A stretch of DNA of 18,531 bases from Lachnospiraceae bacterium UBA3273 (GTDB taxonomy: Bacteria > Bacillota > Clostridia > Lachnospirales > Lachnospiraceae): positions 8,017 to 26,547 of the forward strand of contig DEUB01000028.1 of assembly GCA_002362385.1 (NCBI GenBank). The letters run 5' to 3'. The position numbers and the translations under genes are program-made. Every line of letters starts with the position of its first letter. The stretch's first letter is position 1. The notes beneath the pieces are model-generated. The model worked only from the letters and a program-made list of their open reading frames with translations, was not told where the DNA came from and did no database searches. This document shows positions 1-6,562 of this stretch, piece after piece.

Positions 1-22
1 GGTTCGAATCCTTGTAGCCCAG
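1..22 (+). tRNA. 3' end of a tRNA (partial), probably tRNA-Gln
   Basis: The window opens inside the T arm. The seven-base T loop is TTCGAAT (3-9), the 3' T-stem strand is CCTTG (10-14), the 3' acceptor strand is TAGCCCA (15-21) and the discriminator is G22. The implied 5' acceptor strand would be TGGGCTA. That strand together with discriminator G is typical of bacterial tRNA-Gln, but the anticodon lies outside the window, so the identity is inferred. The bases after the discriminator are CTA, so the CCA end is not encoded and must be added by the CCA-adding enzyme. An intrinsic terminator follows within 10 bases. Confidence 0.75.
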
Positions 23-28
23 CTAAAA

Positions 29-57
29 GCCCGGTAGAGCGTCTGCCGGGCGTTTTT
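29..57 (+). terminator. Intrinsic terminator after the tRNA
   Basis: A GC-rich 6-bp stem pairs GCCCGG (29-34) with CCGGGC (46-51) across an 11-nt loop, followed by G and five T (53-57). It sits directly behind the tRNA and only 24 bases before the thioesterase start. It therefore probably ends the tRNA transcript, with any read-through supplying the next gene. Confidence 0.85.
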
Positions 58-81
58 ATACCCAAATAGGAGGCGGGAAAA

Positions 82-789
82 ATGTACCAATTTCAAAGCA
101 GGATCCGCTACAGTGAAACGGATAGCAGCGGCAGACTGAGCCTGCCGGGACTGCTGGATTATTTTCAGGACTGCTCCATCTTTCATTCAGAAGATCTGGG
201 TCTGGGGGTAAAATACCTGAAGGAAAAAGAATTGATCTGGGCACTGACATTCTGGCAGATCATAGTAAAGCGTTATCCTGACCAGAGCGAACATGTAAAA
301 ATTGGAACGGCGCCCTATGATTTCAAGGGCTTTATCGGATACAGGAATTTTTGGATGTGGGATGAAAGCGGCAGGGAAATAGCAGTTGCCAATTCCATCT
401 GGAGCCTGATCCATATGGGAGACGGGAAGCCTGCCAAACTGCCGCCGGAAATGCTGGAAAAGTATGTGCTTTCCCCTAAAGCGGAAATGGAATATGCCAA
501 CCGCAAGATCGTTTTTGAAGGCGAAGGCAGGCCGGCAGACAAGATGACGGTAACGGCCCACCATCTGGATACGAATCAGCATGTCAACAACGGGCAGTAT
601 GTCCGTATTGCCATGGACCATCTGCCGGAGAAATGCCTCATCGGGCAGCTTCGGGCGGAATACAAAAAACAGGCGGTTCTGGGAACGGAAATGTATCCGG
701 TTGTTTTTGAGACGGAGGATAAAACAGGCGTCAGCCTGCAGGATGAGGCAGGCGCGGTATATTGCAATGTGGAATTTACCCGCATGTAG
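82..789 (+). CDS. Acyl-ACP thioesterase (FatA/FatB-like, double hot-dog)
   Basis: This 235-aa cytoplasmic enzyme is expected to hydrolyse acyl-ACP to free fatty acid and ACP, ending or diverting fatty-acid synthesis. The length fits the bacterial acyl-ACP thioesterase family (two fused hot-dog domains, about 230-250 aa). The N-terminal domain (about 1-130) opens with RIRYSETDSSGRLS. The C-terminal domain (about 150-235) carries DTNQHVNNGQY at 163-173, with the Asp, Asn and His (D163, N165, H167) that form the catalytic set in plant FatA/FatB-type enzymes. The start at 82 is supported by AGGAGG at 68-73. The next gene starts 8 bp after the stop, and its ribosome binding site overlaps this stop codon, so the two are surely cotranscribed. 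Chain-length specificity cannot be read from the sequence. Confidence 0.93.
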   Translation: MYQFQSRIRYSETDSSGRLSLPGLLDYFQDCSIFHSEDLGLGVKYLKEKELIWALTFWQIIVKRYPDQSEHVKIGTAPYDFKGFIGYRNFWMWDESGREIAVANSIWSLIHMGDGKPAKLPPEMLEKYVLSPKAEMEYANRKIVFEGEGRPADKMTVTAHHLDTNQHVNNGQYVRIAMDHLPEKCLIGQLRAEYKKQAVLGTEMYPVVFETEDKTGVSLQDEAGAVYCNVEFTRM

Positions 790-797
790 GAGGAAAA

Positions 798-1652
798 ATG
801 TTAGAATTAGGACAAAGACAGCGGCTGAGTATTGTAAAAAAAGTGGATTTCGGCGTGTATCTGGCGGAGCATATGCCGGTAAAGGGAGAATCCGAAAAGG
901 ATATGGAGACGGTCCTGCTTCCGGCAAAACAGGTGCCGGAGGAATTTGACGTAGGGGATTCCCTGGAGGTTTTCTTATATAAGGATTCCAAAGACAGGCT
1001 GATCGCTACCGTAAACGAGCCTTCCATTACATTGGGAGAAATAGCGCGGCTTCGGGTGGCCCAGGTTTCGGGGATCGGCGCCTTTCTTAAGTGGGGACTG
1101 GAAAAGGACTTGTTCCTTCCCTTTAAAGAACAGACGAGAAAGGTAAAAGAAGGAGACGAGGTGCTGGTAGCGCTCTATATCGATAAAAGCAGCAGACTGG
1201 CCGCTACCATGAAGATCTATCCTTACTTAAAGACTGCGGAAAACTACAAAAAGGATGATATGGTGGACGGTACGGTTTACCAGTTGGTGGAGCATTACGG
1301 CGCTTATGTGGCTGTGGATGACAAATATCAGGGGATGATCCCTGCCCGGGAGCCATGGGATGGAATACAGCCGGGAGACCGGGTCAATGTCAGAGTAACG
1401 GCGGTCAAAGAAGACGGAAAGCTGGACTTAAGTCTTCGGGAGAAAGCATATATCCAGATGGATGCCGACGGGGAAAAGATACTCGCCCTGTTAAAGGAAA
1501 AAGGGGGCAGTCTTCCTCTGGGGGATAAAAGCGCCCCTGAAGAGATCAAAAAAGCTCTGGGGATGAGCAAGAACGAATTCAAACGGGCCATTGGCCGTTT
1601 ATACAAGAAGCAGATGATTGAAATAATGCCGGATGGAATACGTCTTGTGTAA
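798..1652 (+). CDS. cvfB: CvfB-like S1-domain RNA-binding protein
   Basis: The protein has 284 aa, the usual size for the CvfB (YitL) family. The visible layout is S1/OB-like modules at about 1-72, 75-140 and 150-215, then a winged-helix-like tail at about 225-284. The third S1 module has the clearest signature, with DGTVYQLVEHYGAYVAVD, then a GMIP turn, and LDLSLR near its end. The tail contains GMSKNEFKRAIGRLYKKQMI, typical of the CvfB C-terminus. In Staphylococcus the family binds RNA and affects virulence-gene expression; here a general post-transcriptional role is inferred. I chose ATG 798 because AGGAGG (788-793) lies just before it. An in-frame ATG at 762 would overlap the upstream gene and lacks a good site. 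The AT-rich hairpin after the stop is weak. Confidence 0.9.
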   Translation: MLELGQRQRLSIVKKVDFGVYLAEHMPVKGESEKDMETVLLPAKQVPEEFDVGDSLEVFLYKDSKDRLIATVNEPSITLGEIARLRVAQVSGIGAFLKWGLEKDLFLPFKEQTRKVKEGDEVLVALYIDKSSRLAATMKIYPYLKTAENYKKDDMVDGTVYQLVEHYGAYVAVDDKYQGMIPAREPWDGIQPGDRVNVRVTAVKEDGKLDLSLREKAYIQMDADGEKILALLKEKGGSLPLGDKSAPEEIKKALGMSKNEFKRAIGRLYKKQMIEIMPDGIRLV

Positions 1653-1668
1653 AAAAGTTTGCTTTTTT
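1652..1668 (+). terminator. Weak AT-only hairpin after cvfB
   Basis: A run of A then G (1652-1657) can pair with C then T (1662-1668) across a TTTG loop. The 3' arm is itself the T-run. There is no GC-rich stem, so termination is probably partial. It overlaps the -35 region of the promoter for the following gene. Confidence 0.35.
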
Positions 1669-1686
1669 AAATAATTGATATATAAT
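1658..1686 (+). promoter_or_regulatory. Putative sigma-A promoter for the 77-aa protein and its operon
   Basis: A perfect -10 hexamer TATAAT lies at 1681-1686. Upstream, TTTGCT (1658-1663) at 17-bp spacing, or TTGCTT (1659-1664) at 16 bp, is a poor -35 with only three of six consensus bases. Position and the A/T-rich surroundings fit transcription starting near 1693, just ahead of the ribosome binding site AAAGGAG (1704-1710). Confidence 0.55.
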
Positions 1687-1719
1687 CAAGATTAAGAAAA
1701 CGGAAAGGAGCTTGATAAA

Positions 1720-1953
1720 ATGAAGGTACAAAATATTACAGACATCGATAAATTCTTTGAGGTTATTAACAGCTGTAAGGGCAAGGTGGAGCTGGTAACA
1801 GGCGAAGGCGACCGTTTGAATTTAAAATCCAAGCTTTCCCAGTATGTTTCCATGGCAAATATTTTTTCGGACGGTACAATAGCGGAACTTGAGCTTTTGG
1901 CATACGAACCGGAGGATATCAACAAATTACTGAATTTTATGATGAACGGTTGA
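1720..1953 (+). CDS. Small conserved-looking protein of unknown function (77 aa)
   Basis: I do not recognise this family. The 77-aa product is soluble-looking and acidic at its C-terminus, with no signal peptide or membrane segment. Its pattern suggests a small alpha/beta fold: an N-terminal helix (about 8-18), strands around KVELVTGEGDRLNLKS (about 22-37), then helices around ISDxT-like and PEDINKLLNFMM segments. It has one Cys (C19) and no paired-Cys metal site. It has its own promoter-like sequence and a good ribosome binding site (AAAGGAG, 1704-1710). Its stop is a TGA-TAA tandem 7 bp before the CPBP protease start, which strongly suggests cotranscription and perhaps a functional link. 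A spurious gene is unlikely given the clean start and tight coupling. Confidence 0.78.
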   Translation: MKVQNITDIDKFFEVINSCKGKVELVTGEGDRLNLKSKLSQYVSMANIFSDGTIAELELLAYEPEDINKLLNFMMNG

Positions 1954-1960
1954 TAAAACA

Positions 1961-2908
1961 ATGAGTAAAAAAGCAACAAACTGGCTGTTTCTGGTTTTTC
2001 TCGCAATTGAGGCGGCAGTGATCATACTATTGCAGGTTACCCGGTTCAATCTGGGCATTATAGGTTCCCTGATTTTGAACCAGCTGATTTTTCTCCTGCC
2101 TGCGGTCTGTTTCCTTATAAAAACCAAAACAGCGTTTTCGGACGTTGCCCCACACAAAAAACTGCATCCTGCAACCCCGTTTCTGTGCATTGTTTTTACG
2201 GGATTGTGTATTCCGCTTATTACGGTTGTCAATGTGATCTCCCAGCTGTTTGTAAGCAATGCGGCCAATCAGATCGGTGTGGCTTTAGCAGGGACGCCGG
2301 CGTGGCTTATTATTCTGGTAGTGGGCATTTTAGGGCCCATGAATGAAGAATTTATATACCGGGGCGTTTTTTATCAGAGCTACCGGAAAACGGGAAGGGT
2401 TCTGGCAGCTATTGTAATGTCCGCATTTTTGTTCGGCCTGATGCATCTGAATTTTAATCAGATGAGCTACGCCTTTGTAGTAGGGATCATGGGAGCGCTT
2501 CTGGTGGAGGCGACCGGCAGTATTGTCAGTACCATGATCTTTCATGCCTGCATCAATACAAGCAGCTCCGTACTGATGGTATTACAGAAGGATATGCTAA
2601 TGGAGACAGGGGGAGACACACAGGCGCTTATAGAAGGACAACTGGTACAGATGGGTTTTTCTTCCTATGAACAATATTTAATGGTAATGATTATAATATA
2701 CGGTATCACTGCTCTTTTTACCACGGCCTTAGCGGTTTTGCTGCTTAACGGAATGGCTGCGATCGAAGGAAGGGGCAGTGAACTCAGGGACATATTTAAA
2801 AGAAAACAGAAATGTTCCGGAGAAGGGAAGAAAGCTTCTCTCTGGTCCGTGCCACTGGTTATTGCGGTAGTGTTAAGTTTTCTTTTTATGATTGTAACAT
2901 ACGGGTAA
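1961..2908 (+). CDS. CPBP-family (CAAX-type) intramembrane glutamic/metallo protease
   Basis: This 315-aa polytopic membrane protein has about eight hydrophobic segments (roughly 8-28, 32-54, 72-95, 113-128, 147-163, 171-190, 240-263, 296-313). It keeps the three ABI/CPBP motifs: EExxxR as E129-E130...R134, FxxxH as F158...H162, and HxxxN as H195...N199, all in or next to membrane segments as in the Rce1 fold. It should therefore be an active intramembrane protease. Bacterial homologues act in bacteriocin immunity, processing of membrane proteins or unknown roles, and nothing here identifies the substrate. A loop at about 210-235 and a charged stretch at about 268-290 face the aqueous side. 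There is no strong ribosome binding site before ATG 1961, so translation is probably coupled to the 77-aa gene 7 bp upstream. The next gene begins 9 bp after the stop. Confidence 0.92.
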   Translation: MSKKATNWLFLVFLAIEAAVIILLQVTRFNLGIIGSLILNQLIFLLPAVCFLIKTKTAFSDVAPHKKLHPATPFLCIVFTGLCIPLITVVNVISQLFVSNAANQIGVALAGTPAWLIILVVGILGPMNEEFIYRGVFYQSYRKTGRVLAAIVMSAFLFGLMHLNFNQMSYAFVVGIMGALLVEATGSIVSTMIFHACINTSSSVLMVLQKDMLMETGGDTQALIEGQLVQMGFSSYEQYLMVMIIIYGITALFTTALAVLLLNGMAAIEGRGSELRDIFKRKQKCSGEGKKASLWSVPLVIAVVLSFLFMIVTYG

Positions 2909-2917
2909 GGTGACTCT

Positions 2918-3610
2918 ATGAGAAAAATGGAAGTACTGGGAATCCCTATGAAGGACTTGACCATTCGTGAATCCATGAAAAAAGTGGAGCAGTTCTTTGC
3001 GGACGAAAAAGTAAGCACGATCGCTTTGATTACCATGAAAGGGCTGATTAAAGCGCAGGATTCTTCTGAGATCAAGGAGTGGATGAGCAGTCTGGACATG
3101 ACGGTGGCTGTAGATGTGGATATTTTACATGCGGCTGACATCAACTACAGAAGCAGGATCCATGATGTGGAAAATAATGTTTTTATTTCCGAATTTCTAA
3201 AAAAACTGGTCCGGCAGCGGAAGACTGTCTATCTCATGAGCCAGACGGAGGAATCTCTAAAAAAACTGGAAGGGGATCTGCTTTCCTGTGAAGAGGGCCT
3301 GCGGATAGTAGGAAAGGCCGTAGTGGACGATTTGGAACATGACGATGATTTTGTCATTAATGATATGAACATGAAGACGCCCTGGGTCCTGATCTCCAAT
3401 CTGGAATCTCCCAAGCGCGAACAGTTTCTGAAAGAAAACAACATGAAAATGAATGTGCGCATCTGGATGATGCTGCGTGCGGACAAAGACCTGCAGACCA
3501 AGGTCAAGGGTCCCATAAGGCGGATCTGCGACCGGATGATGAAGCGCTGGTTTCAGTTAAGGCTTATCCGCTATCAGGAACAGATGAATAAAGAAGACGA
3601 ACAGAATTAA
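2918..3610 (+). CDS. Divergent WecG/TagA/CpsF-fold protein (GT26-like), probably catalytically altered
   Basis: The 230-aa product follows the WecG/TagA layout: an opening strand plus helix (MEVLGIPMKDLTIRESM, 4-20), a central Rossmann-like part with KTVYLMSQTEESLKKLEG (102-119), a PKRE element (165-168) where family members have PKQE, and a basic C-terminal tail (about 195-222) like the membrane-docking appendage of TagA. Typical family members transfer ManNAcA or ManNAc to lipid-linked GlcNAc in wall-polymer synthesis. Here several hallmark residues are gone: the TxN motif is ALITM (36-40), the PDG motif reads AVDVD (64-68), and the GGSFD segment is replaced by MLRADKD (185-191). I infer a non-canonical substrate or a pseudoenzyme. 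AAGGTG (2907-2912) overlapping the upstream stop serves ATG 2918. A terminator follows the stop. Lower confidence reflects the divergence. Confidence 0.7.
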   Translation: MRKMEVLGIPMKDLTIRESMKKVEQFFADEKVSTIALITMKGLIKAQDSSEIKEWMSSLDMTVAVDVDILHAADINYRSRIHDVENNVFISEFLKKLVRQRKTVYLMSQTEESLKKLEGDLLSCEEGLRIVGKAVVDDLEHDDDFVINDMNMKTPWVLISNLESPKREQFLKENNMKMNVRIWMMLRADKDLQTKVKGPIRRICDRMMKRWFQLRLIRYQEQMNKEDEQN

Positions 3611-3614
3611 GGCT

Positions 3615-3677
3615 GTTTCCGGAAGGGTTCGTATGCCTGTGGATTTGGGCATGTATCTCTCCGGAAACGGTTTTTTT
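3615..3677 (+). terminator. Intrinsic terminator after the TagA-like gene
   Basis: A perfect 9-bp stem pairs GTTTCCGGA (3615-3623) with TCCGGAAAC (3660-3668) and is followed by GG and seven T (3671-3677). The 36-nt loop holds a second helix, ATGCC (3633-3637) with GGCAT (3648-3652), so the structure is a stacked hairpin. It ends the operon beginning at 1720. Confidence 0.9.
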
Positions 3678-3865
3678 AATTGGGTTTTGTGTGAAAATCA
3701 GCAAAATTGCCAAAAATTTGTCAATTTTCAATAAATTTGCATAAAAAAATTGCACTTTTCCCTAGCATTATTTGTGAAAATGTATTAGAATTGTTTACAT
3801 AATGGGCAAAAATTAAAATTTAAGGATTTTTGCGTTGTGAAAATTGTCTAAAAGGAGCGGGGTTT
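3678..3865 (+). promoter_or_regulatory. AT-rich leader and probable promoter region of the cdaR-ftsEX operon
   Basis: This gene-free stretch is strongly A/T-rich. The best promoter guess is TTGTTT (3791-3796) with TAAAAT (3814-3819) at 17-bp spacing; TTTACA at 3794-3799 is a better -35 but leaves only 14 bp. The upstream half contains repeated AATTT/AAATT tracts that could bend DNA or bind a regulator, and a 17-base motif (3754-3770) that recurs inverted near the window's end. AAGGAG (3852-3857) is the ribosome binding site for the regulator and fixes its start at 3866. Confidence 0.4.
3754..3770 (+). repeat. Copy 1 of a 17-base intergenic motif
   Basis: The bases ACTTTTCCCTAGCATTA match 15 of 17 positions of the reverse complement of 18507-18523. 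Both copies lie in AT-rich intergenic DNA just past a terminator. The function is unknown and chance is possible. Confidence 0.35.
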
Positions 3866-4954
3866 ATGATTTCAAACCAAATTCTGCAGAATACGATTGA
3901 GGGACTTAAGGCAATATCCCGTGTGGATTTCATAGTGATGGATACAGACGGAAATGAAGTGGCGGCTACCACGTCGGAGGAAGACGATTATAAGGCGGCC
4001 ACCAGAGATTTTGTCAAATCTCCTGCGGACAGCCAGGAGTTTTCCAGATATCAGTTTTTTAAGATATACGACGAACAGATTACCGAATATATACTGGTGG
4101 TGATCGGTTCGGGGGAAGATTCCTATATGGTGGGCAAGATGGCGGCTTTTCAGCTTCAGGGCCTGATGGTCGCTTATAAAGAGCGGTTTGATAAGGATAA
4201 TTTTATCAAAAACCTTTTGCTGGATAATCTGCTTCTTGTGGATATCTACAGCCGCTCCAAAAAGCTGCATATTCCTACGGAGGCAAAGCGGACGGTCATG
4301 ATCGTGGAACCCTCCGGCGGCAAGGAAAGCAATATGCTGGAGCTTGTGCGCAGCTTCTTTGCCGCGGGCAGCAGGGATTTTATCACTGCGGTGGATGAAA
4401 ACAGCGTAGTGATCGTAAAAGAGATCCAGGAGGCTGATTCCAAGGCGGAGCTGGAAAAAACAGCTTTGGGCATTAAGGGGCTTTTGGAAAAAGAAGGTAT
4501 TTCCAGAGTTCATGTTGCATACGGTAATATCGTAAATGAAATCAAGGAAGTCAGCCGTTCTTACAAAGAGGCCAAGATGGCCATGGATGTAGGAAAGATA
4601 TTCTTTGAGGAGCGGGGGGTCATCGCTTATAGTGAGCTGGGCATCGGAAGGCTTATTTATCAGCTTCCCATTCCCTTGTGTAAAATGTTCATCGGGGAGA
4701 TATTCGGGGGGAAGAGTCCTGACGATTTTGATGAGGAGACTATCACGACGATTCATAAGTTTTTTGAAAACAGTCTGAATGTGTCGGAAACCTCCAGGCA
4801 GCTCTTTATCCACAGGAATACGCTTGTTTACAGGCTCGATAAGCTGCAGAAGAGCACGGGACTGGACCTGCGGGGGTTTGAGGATGCAATCACTTTTAAG
4901 ATCGCATTGATGGTAGTAAAATACATGAAGTATATGGAGAGCTTTGATTATTAA
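3866..4954 (+). CDS. CdaR/PucR-type transcriptional regulator
   Basis: This 362-aa protein has the architecture of the sugar-diacid/purine regulator superfamily. It has an N-terminal sensory region (about 1-110, PAS-like with MDTDGNEVAATTSEED at 25-40), a middle GGDEF-like CdaR domain (about 130-260, including RVHVAYGNIV and SYKEAKMAM), and a C-terminal PucR-type helix-turn-helix (about 293-353). The last contains NVSETSRQLFIHRNTLVYRL, the clearest signature. It is a DNA-binding activator or repressor of unknown ligand. I chose ATG 3866 because AAGGAG (3852-3857) precedes it; a TTG 36 bp upstream is in frame but has no site. ftsE follows after 21 bp with no terminator, so the regulator probably heads the ftsEX operon. 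Classical carbohydrate targets are absent nearby, which makes control of envelope genes, or autoregulation, the plausible inference. Confidence 0.85.
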   Translation: MISNQILQNTIEGLKAISRVDFIVMDTDGNEVAATTSEEDDYKAATRDFVKSPADSQEFSRYQFFKIYDEQITEYILVVIGSGEDSYMVGKMAAFQLQGLMVAYKERFDKDNFIKNLLLDNLLLVDIYSRSKKLHIPTEAKRTVMIVEPSGGKESNMLELVRSFFAAGSRDFITAVDENSVVIVKEIQEADSKAELEKTALGIKGLLEKEGISRVHVAYGNIVNEIKEVSRSYKEAKMAMDVGKIFFEERGVIAYSELGIGRLIYQLPIPLCKMFIGEIFGGKSPDDFDEETITTIHKFFENSLNVSETSRQLFIHRNTLVYRLDKLQKSTGLDLRGFEDAITFKIALMVVKYMKYMESFDY

Positions 4955-4975
4955 GAGAAAGCAGGTAAAACAACA

Positions 4976-5662
4976 ATGATAACTTTAGACCATGTGAGCA
5001 AGTCTTATTCCACAGGCGCTCCGGCGTTGAATGATGTCAGCGTTCATATCGAAACGGGAGAGTTTGTGTTTATTGTAGGAGACAGCGGTTCCGGTAAATC
5101 CACTTTGATAAAGCTTCTTTTGAGGGAACTGCTTCCCACATCGGGAACCATAGAAGTAAACGGCGTTAACGTAGGCAGGCTTAAGCATCGCCAGATCCCC
5201 AAATTCCGCAGGAACATAGGCGTGGTATTTCAGGATTTCCGTCTGTTAAAGGACCGGAACGTCTATGAAAATGTAGCCTTTGCCCAGAGGATCGTGCAGG
5301 TGCCGGGAAAACAGATCAAGAAAAATGTCCCCTCCGTACTTTCCATTGTAGGACTTGCGGGCAAGTACAAGGCAAGGCCCAAGCAGCTTTCCGGAGGCGA
5401 GCAGCAGCGTGTGGCTCTTGCAAGGGCGCTGGTAAACAATCCGCCCATTCTTTTGGCAGACGAGCCTACAGGAAACCTGGATCCCAAAAATTCCTGGGAG
5501 ATCATGAAGCTGTTAGAGGAGATCAACGAAAAAGGAACGACGGTGCTTGTGGTTACCCACAACAGGGAAATTGTAAACGCGATGAAAAAAAGGGTTGTTA
5601 CGATGAATAAGGGAGTTATCGTCAGCGACCAGAAAGAAGGCTCTTACATAGATGAGATTTAG
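4976..5662 (+). CDS. ftsE: Cell division ATP-binding protein FtsE
   Basis: FtsE is the cytoplasmic ATPase of the FtsEX complex, which couples ATP hydrolysis to activation of septal peptidoglycan hydrolases. The 228-aa length is standard. All ABC motifs are intact: Walker A GDSGSGKST (35-43), Q-loop Q86, signature LSGGEQQR (138-145), Walker B with D162-E163 (ILLADEPTGNLDP, 158-170), and H-loop H195. The region around FRLLKDRNVYENVAF (88-102) is characteristic of FtsE rather than of LolD or MacB-type ABC proteins. The ribosome binding site is weak (AGGT before ATG 4976). The last 11 bp overlap ftsX, which implies translational coupling and stoichiometric production of the two subunits. Confidence 0.97.
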   Translation: MITLDHVSKSYSTGAPALNDVSVHIETGEFVFIVGDSGSGKSTLIKLLLRELLPTSGTIEVNGVNVGRLKHRQIPKFRRNIGVVFQDFRLLKDRNVYENVAFAQRIVQVPGKQIKKNVPSVLSIVGLAGKYKARPKQLSGGEQQRVALARALVNNPPILLADEPTGNLDPKNSWEIMKLLEEINEKGTTVLVVTHNREIVNAMKKRVVTMNKGVIVSDQKEGSYIDEI

Positions 5663-6548
5663 TACATTTATATATACGTTAAAACAGGGTATCGCAAACA
5701 TATTCCGGAACAAATGGTATTCCCTTGCATCCATTGCTACCATTGGCGCCTGCCTGTTCATGTTTGGAATTTTTTATTCTATTGTTGCAAATTTCCAGTA
5801 TATTGTAAAAGAGGCACAAAACGGGGTGGCGGTTACGGTATTTTTTGACGAGGGCCTGAGCGAAGAACGTATTGCGGAAATCGGTTCCCTGATCGAGGCA
5901 AGAACGGAAGTGGATCATGTTCGCTTTGTTTCGGCGGACGAGGCATGGGAAAGCTTTAAGGAAGAATATCTGGGGGAATATGCTGATGGGTTTAAAGATA
6001 ATCCTTTGAAAAATTCTTCCAACTACGAAATATATTTAAGGGATGTTTCCATGCAGTCTGCTTTGGTTACCTATCTGGAATCTGTGGAAGGTATCAGATT
6101 GATTAATAAATCCGAGATTACGGCCCGGACCCTGACCAGTATTAACAGCCTTGTGGGATATGTGGCAATCGGTATTATCATTATCCTGTTATGCGTATCC
6201 GTATTTTTGATTGCCAATACGGTAACTATTGGAATTTCTGTCAGAAAAGAAGAAATCAATATTATGAAGTATATCGGCGCTACGGATTTCTTTGTCAGAT
6301 TCCCCTTTGTTATCGAGGGAATACTGATTGGCGCTTTTGGTTCCCTGATACCTTTGGGAATTGTGTATCTGATTTACAGCAATGTAATCGGGTATGTATT
6401 AAACAAATTTACCGTATTGTCATCGATTTTAAAATTTATACCGGTAAATGAAATTTTCCATACGCTGGTACCGGTATCCGTATGCATAGGCGTGGGGATC
6501 GGTTTTATCGGAAGCTTTACAACAGTCAGAAAACACATTCGTGTGTAG
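5652..6548 (+). CDS. ftsX: Cell division permease-like protein FtsX
   Basis: FtsX is the membrane subunit of FtsEX and relays FtsE ATPase cycles to an extracellular hydrolase. The 298-aa protein shows the family's four-segment topology. One transmembrane helix lies at about 25-47 after the conserved cytoplasmic start (FxYTLKQGIANIFRN). A large extracellular domain covers about 50-165, and three C-terminal helices lie at about 168-190, 215-245 and 270-290. The intracellular loop between the second and third helices holds VRKEEINIMKYIGAT (197-211), a typical FtsX motif that contacts FtsE. The start lies inside the end of ftsE, with AAGG about 11 bases before ATG 5652. The M23 peptidase begins 14 bp after the stop and is the likely partner of the extracellular domain. 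Confidence 0.96.
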   Translation: MRFSTFIYTLKQGIANIFRNKWYSLASIATIGACLFMFGIFYSIVANFQYIVKEAQNGVAVTVFFDEGLSEERIAEIGSLIEARTEVDHVRFVSADEAWESFKEEYLGEYADGFKDNPLKNSSNYEIYLRDVSMQSALVTYLESVEGIRLINKSEITARTLTSINSLVGYVAIGIIIILLCVSVFLIANTVTIGISVRKEEINIMKYIGATDFFVRFPFVIEGILIGAFGSLIPLGIVYLIYSNVIGYVLNKFTVLSSILKFIPVNEIFHTLVPVSVCIGVGIGFIGSFTTVRKHIRV

Positions 6549-6562
6549 TGAGGAACATTGCT

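Noticed and set aside
33..47. Loop of the tRNA terminator resembling a tRNA D-arm (GGTAGAGCGTCTGCC)
   Set aside because: There is no acceptor, anticodon or T arm around it, and the flanking bases form a perfect terminator stem with a T-run. The likeness is probably chance or a remnant.
762..797. Upstream in-frame ATG for cvfB
   Set aside because: It lies inside the thioesterase gene without a Shine-Dalgarno sequence. ATG 798 has AGGAGG four bases upstream and gives the expected N-terminus.
187..927. 246-codon open frame on the minus strand
   Set aside because: It lies antisense to the thioesterase and the start of cvfB, both of which have clear family motifs and ribosome binding sites. Its translation shows no recognisable domain.
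3872..4813. 313-codon open frame on the minus strand
   Set aside because: It covers the CdaR-type regulator antisense. The plus-strand gene has a clear HTH, the right length and a ribosome binding site; the minus frame shows no domain.
6482..6562. Upstream in-frame ATG for the M23 peptidase
   Set aside because: It would add 27 residues ahead of a normal signal peptide and lies within ftsX. ATG 6563 has its own ribosome binding site.
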